Source of the DNA: Rickettsia endosymbiont of Culicoides impunctatus
GTDB lineage: Bacteria; Pseudomonadota; Alphaproteobacteria; Rickettsiales; Rickettsiaceae
Assembly: GCA_020410785.1 (NCBI GenBank)
Contig: CP084573.1
Coordinates: 248,001-312,000, forward strand
Length of the DNA stretch: 64,000 nucleotides
Direction: 5' to 3'
Positions 63,579-64,000 of this stretch are shown in pieces. Both the position numbers and the translations under genes were made by a program. Numbering within the stretch: position 1 is the stretch's first letter; the number at the start of each line of letters is the position of its first letter. The notes beneath the pieces are model-generated. The model worked only from the letters and a program-made list of their open reading frames with translations. It was not told where the DNA came from and ran no database searches.

Positions 63579-64000
63579 ATGGAAGATATTCATAATTGGC
63601 AGTCAAAATTTGAATCTTGTGAGTATGCTGAAAGGTTACTCAATAAACTAACTCGACTGAATCAGCAAGTAAAACAACCAATAGATATTGATGAGGTTAA
63701 AAAAGGTATATATTACGCCAAAAAATATCATGGTTCGCAAATGCGACAATCCGGCGAACCGTATTACTCTCACCCGATAGAAGTAGCGTACATGGTTGCA
63801 CAGCACACAGCATTAGAAATGCCCCAATATTTCAGGACTGATATGATTATTACCAGTTTACTTCATGATACTATTGAAGATACAGCTCTAACTAAAACTA
63901 TGATTGATAGTATTTTTGGTAGTCAGGTTGCTAATCAGGTAGAAGACTTAACCAGAGTGAAGGTAGACAGAAAAATTAGTGCAGCAGAAACAGTAGAATT
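63579..64000 (+). CDS. SpoT/RelA-type (p)ppGpp hydrolase, N-terminal part; runs off the window
   Basis: About 140 codons from the ATG at 63579. The HD hydrolase domain is seen: QMRQSGEPYYSHPIEVAYMV (with the first metal His), then IITSLLHDTIEDTALTKTMI (the H-D pair and E-D), and VEDLTRVKVDRK. This domain breaks down (p)ppGpp. RAGEs and Rickettsia genomes carry many short SpoT genes with hydrolase or synthetase alone, so the full length and second domain cannot be told. It follows the LRR gene by about 98 bp. Confidence 0.9.
   Translation, partial: MEDIHNWQSKFESCEYAERLLNKLTRLNQQVKQPIDIDEVKKGIYYAKKYHGSQMRQSGEPYYSHPIEVAYMVAQHTALEMPQYFRTDMIITSLLHDTIEDTALTKTMIDSIFGSQVANQVEDLTRVKVDRKISAAETVE

Overview
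The window reads as an AT-rich (roughly 30% GC by eye) genome of the order Rickettsiales, most like Rickettsia, the Torix group ('Candidatus Tisiphia') or 'Candidatus Megaira'. The grounds are an F-like conjugation cluster of the kind found in rickettsial amplified genetic elements (RAGEs), SpoT-type and leucine-rich-repeat cargo genes, a plasmid-type DnaA-like protein, short palindromic repeats (one lying in frame inside a coding region) and very heavy transposon load. The species cannot be fixed from this sequence alone.

Layout. (1) 1-14221, minus strand: morphogenesis genes of a T7-like podovirus prophage: small and large terminase, coiled-coil virion protein, portal, Bbp19-like protein, scaffold, major capsid, tail tube A and tail tube B. 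The capsid and tail tube B genes each carry one in-frame stop, an Rpn nuclease gene sits inside the operon, and an IS256 element lies between scaffold and capsid. (2) 14222-16551: an inverted repeat in a locally GC-rich spacer and a DnaA-like replication protein of plasmid/RAGE type. (3) 17339-21289: exporter operon (membrane fusion protein, permease, ATPase) followed by a phosphopantetheinyl transferase. (4) 21290-24163: nested IS630, IS481 and IS3 insertions, then a pyrophosphatase gene remnant. (5) 24845-47791: an unknown small protein, an MbtH-like protein, a 6853-residue NRPS-PKS megasynthase and an NAD(P)-binding oxidoreductase. (6) 48035-50078: a second IS481 copy in opposite orientation, cut by an IS630. 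(7) 50079-61623, minus strand: the first half of an F-type conjugation system (traA, L, E, K, B, V, C, trbI, traW, traU, truncated trbC), with a Phd/VapC module between traW and traU, a Ti-type TraD-like gene, and traB split by an IS5 element. (8) 62166-64000, plus strand: two cargo genes with matching leader hairpins, then the start of a SpoT/RelA-type gene.

How the genes fit together. The megasynthase order is C-A-T / C-A-T / C-A-T / KS-AT-KR-T / C-A-T / C-A-T. Binding-pocket residues read by eye give X-Thr-Val-[malonyl, ketoreduced]-Val-X. Val extended by malonyl and ketoreduced would be a statine-like gamma-amino-beta-hydroxy acid, a unit known from aspartic protease inhibitors. There is no thioesterase or terminal reductase domain; the next gene resembles acyl-ACP reductase and is a candidate release or tailoring enzyme. 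The phosphopantetheinyl transferase and MbtH-like protein would activate the carrier and adenylation domains, and the three-gene exporter could move the product out. All of this lies between a DnaA-like plasmid gene and a broken conjugation cluster, and the synthetase is bracketed by IS481 copies, so it is probably a horizontally mobile biosynthetic island. Product structure, activity and export are inferences.
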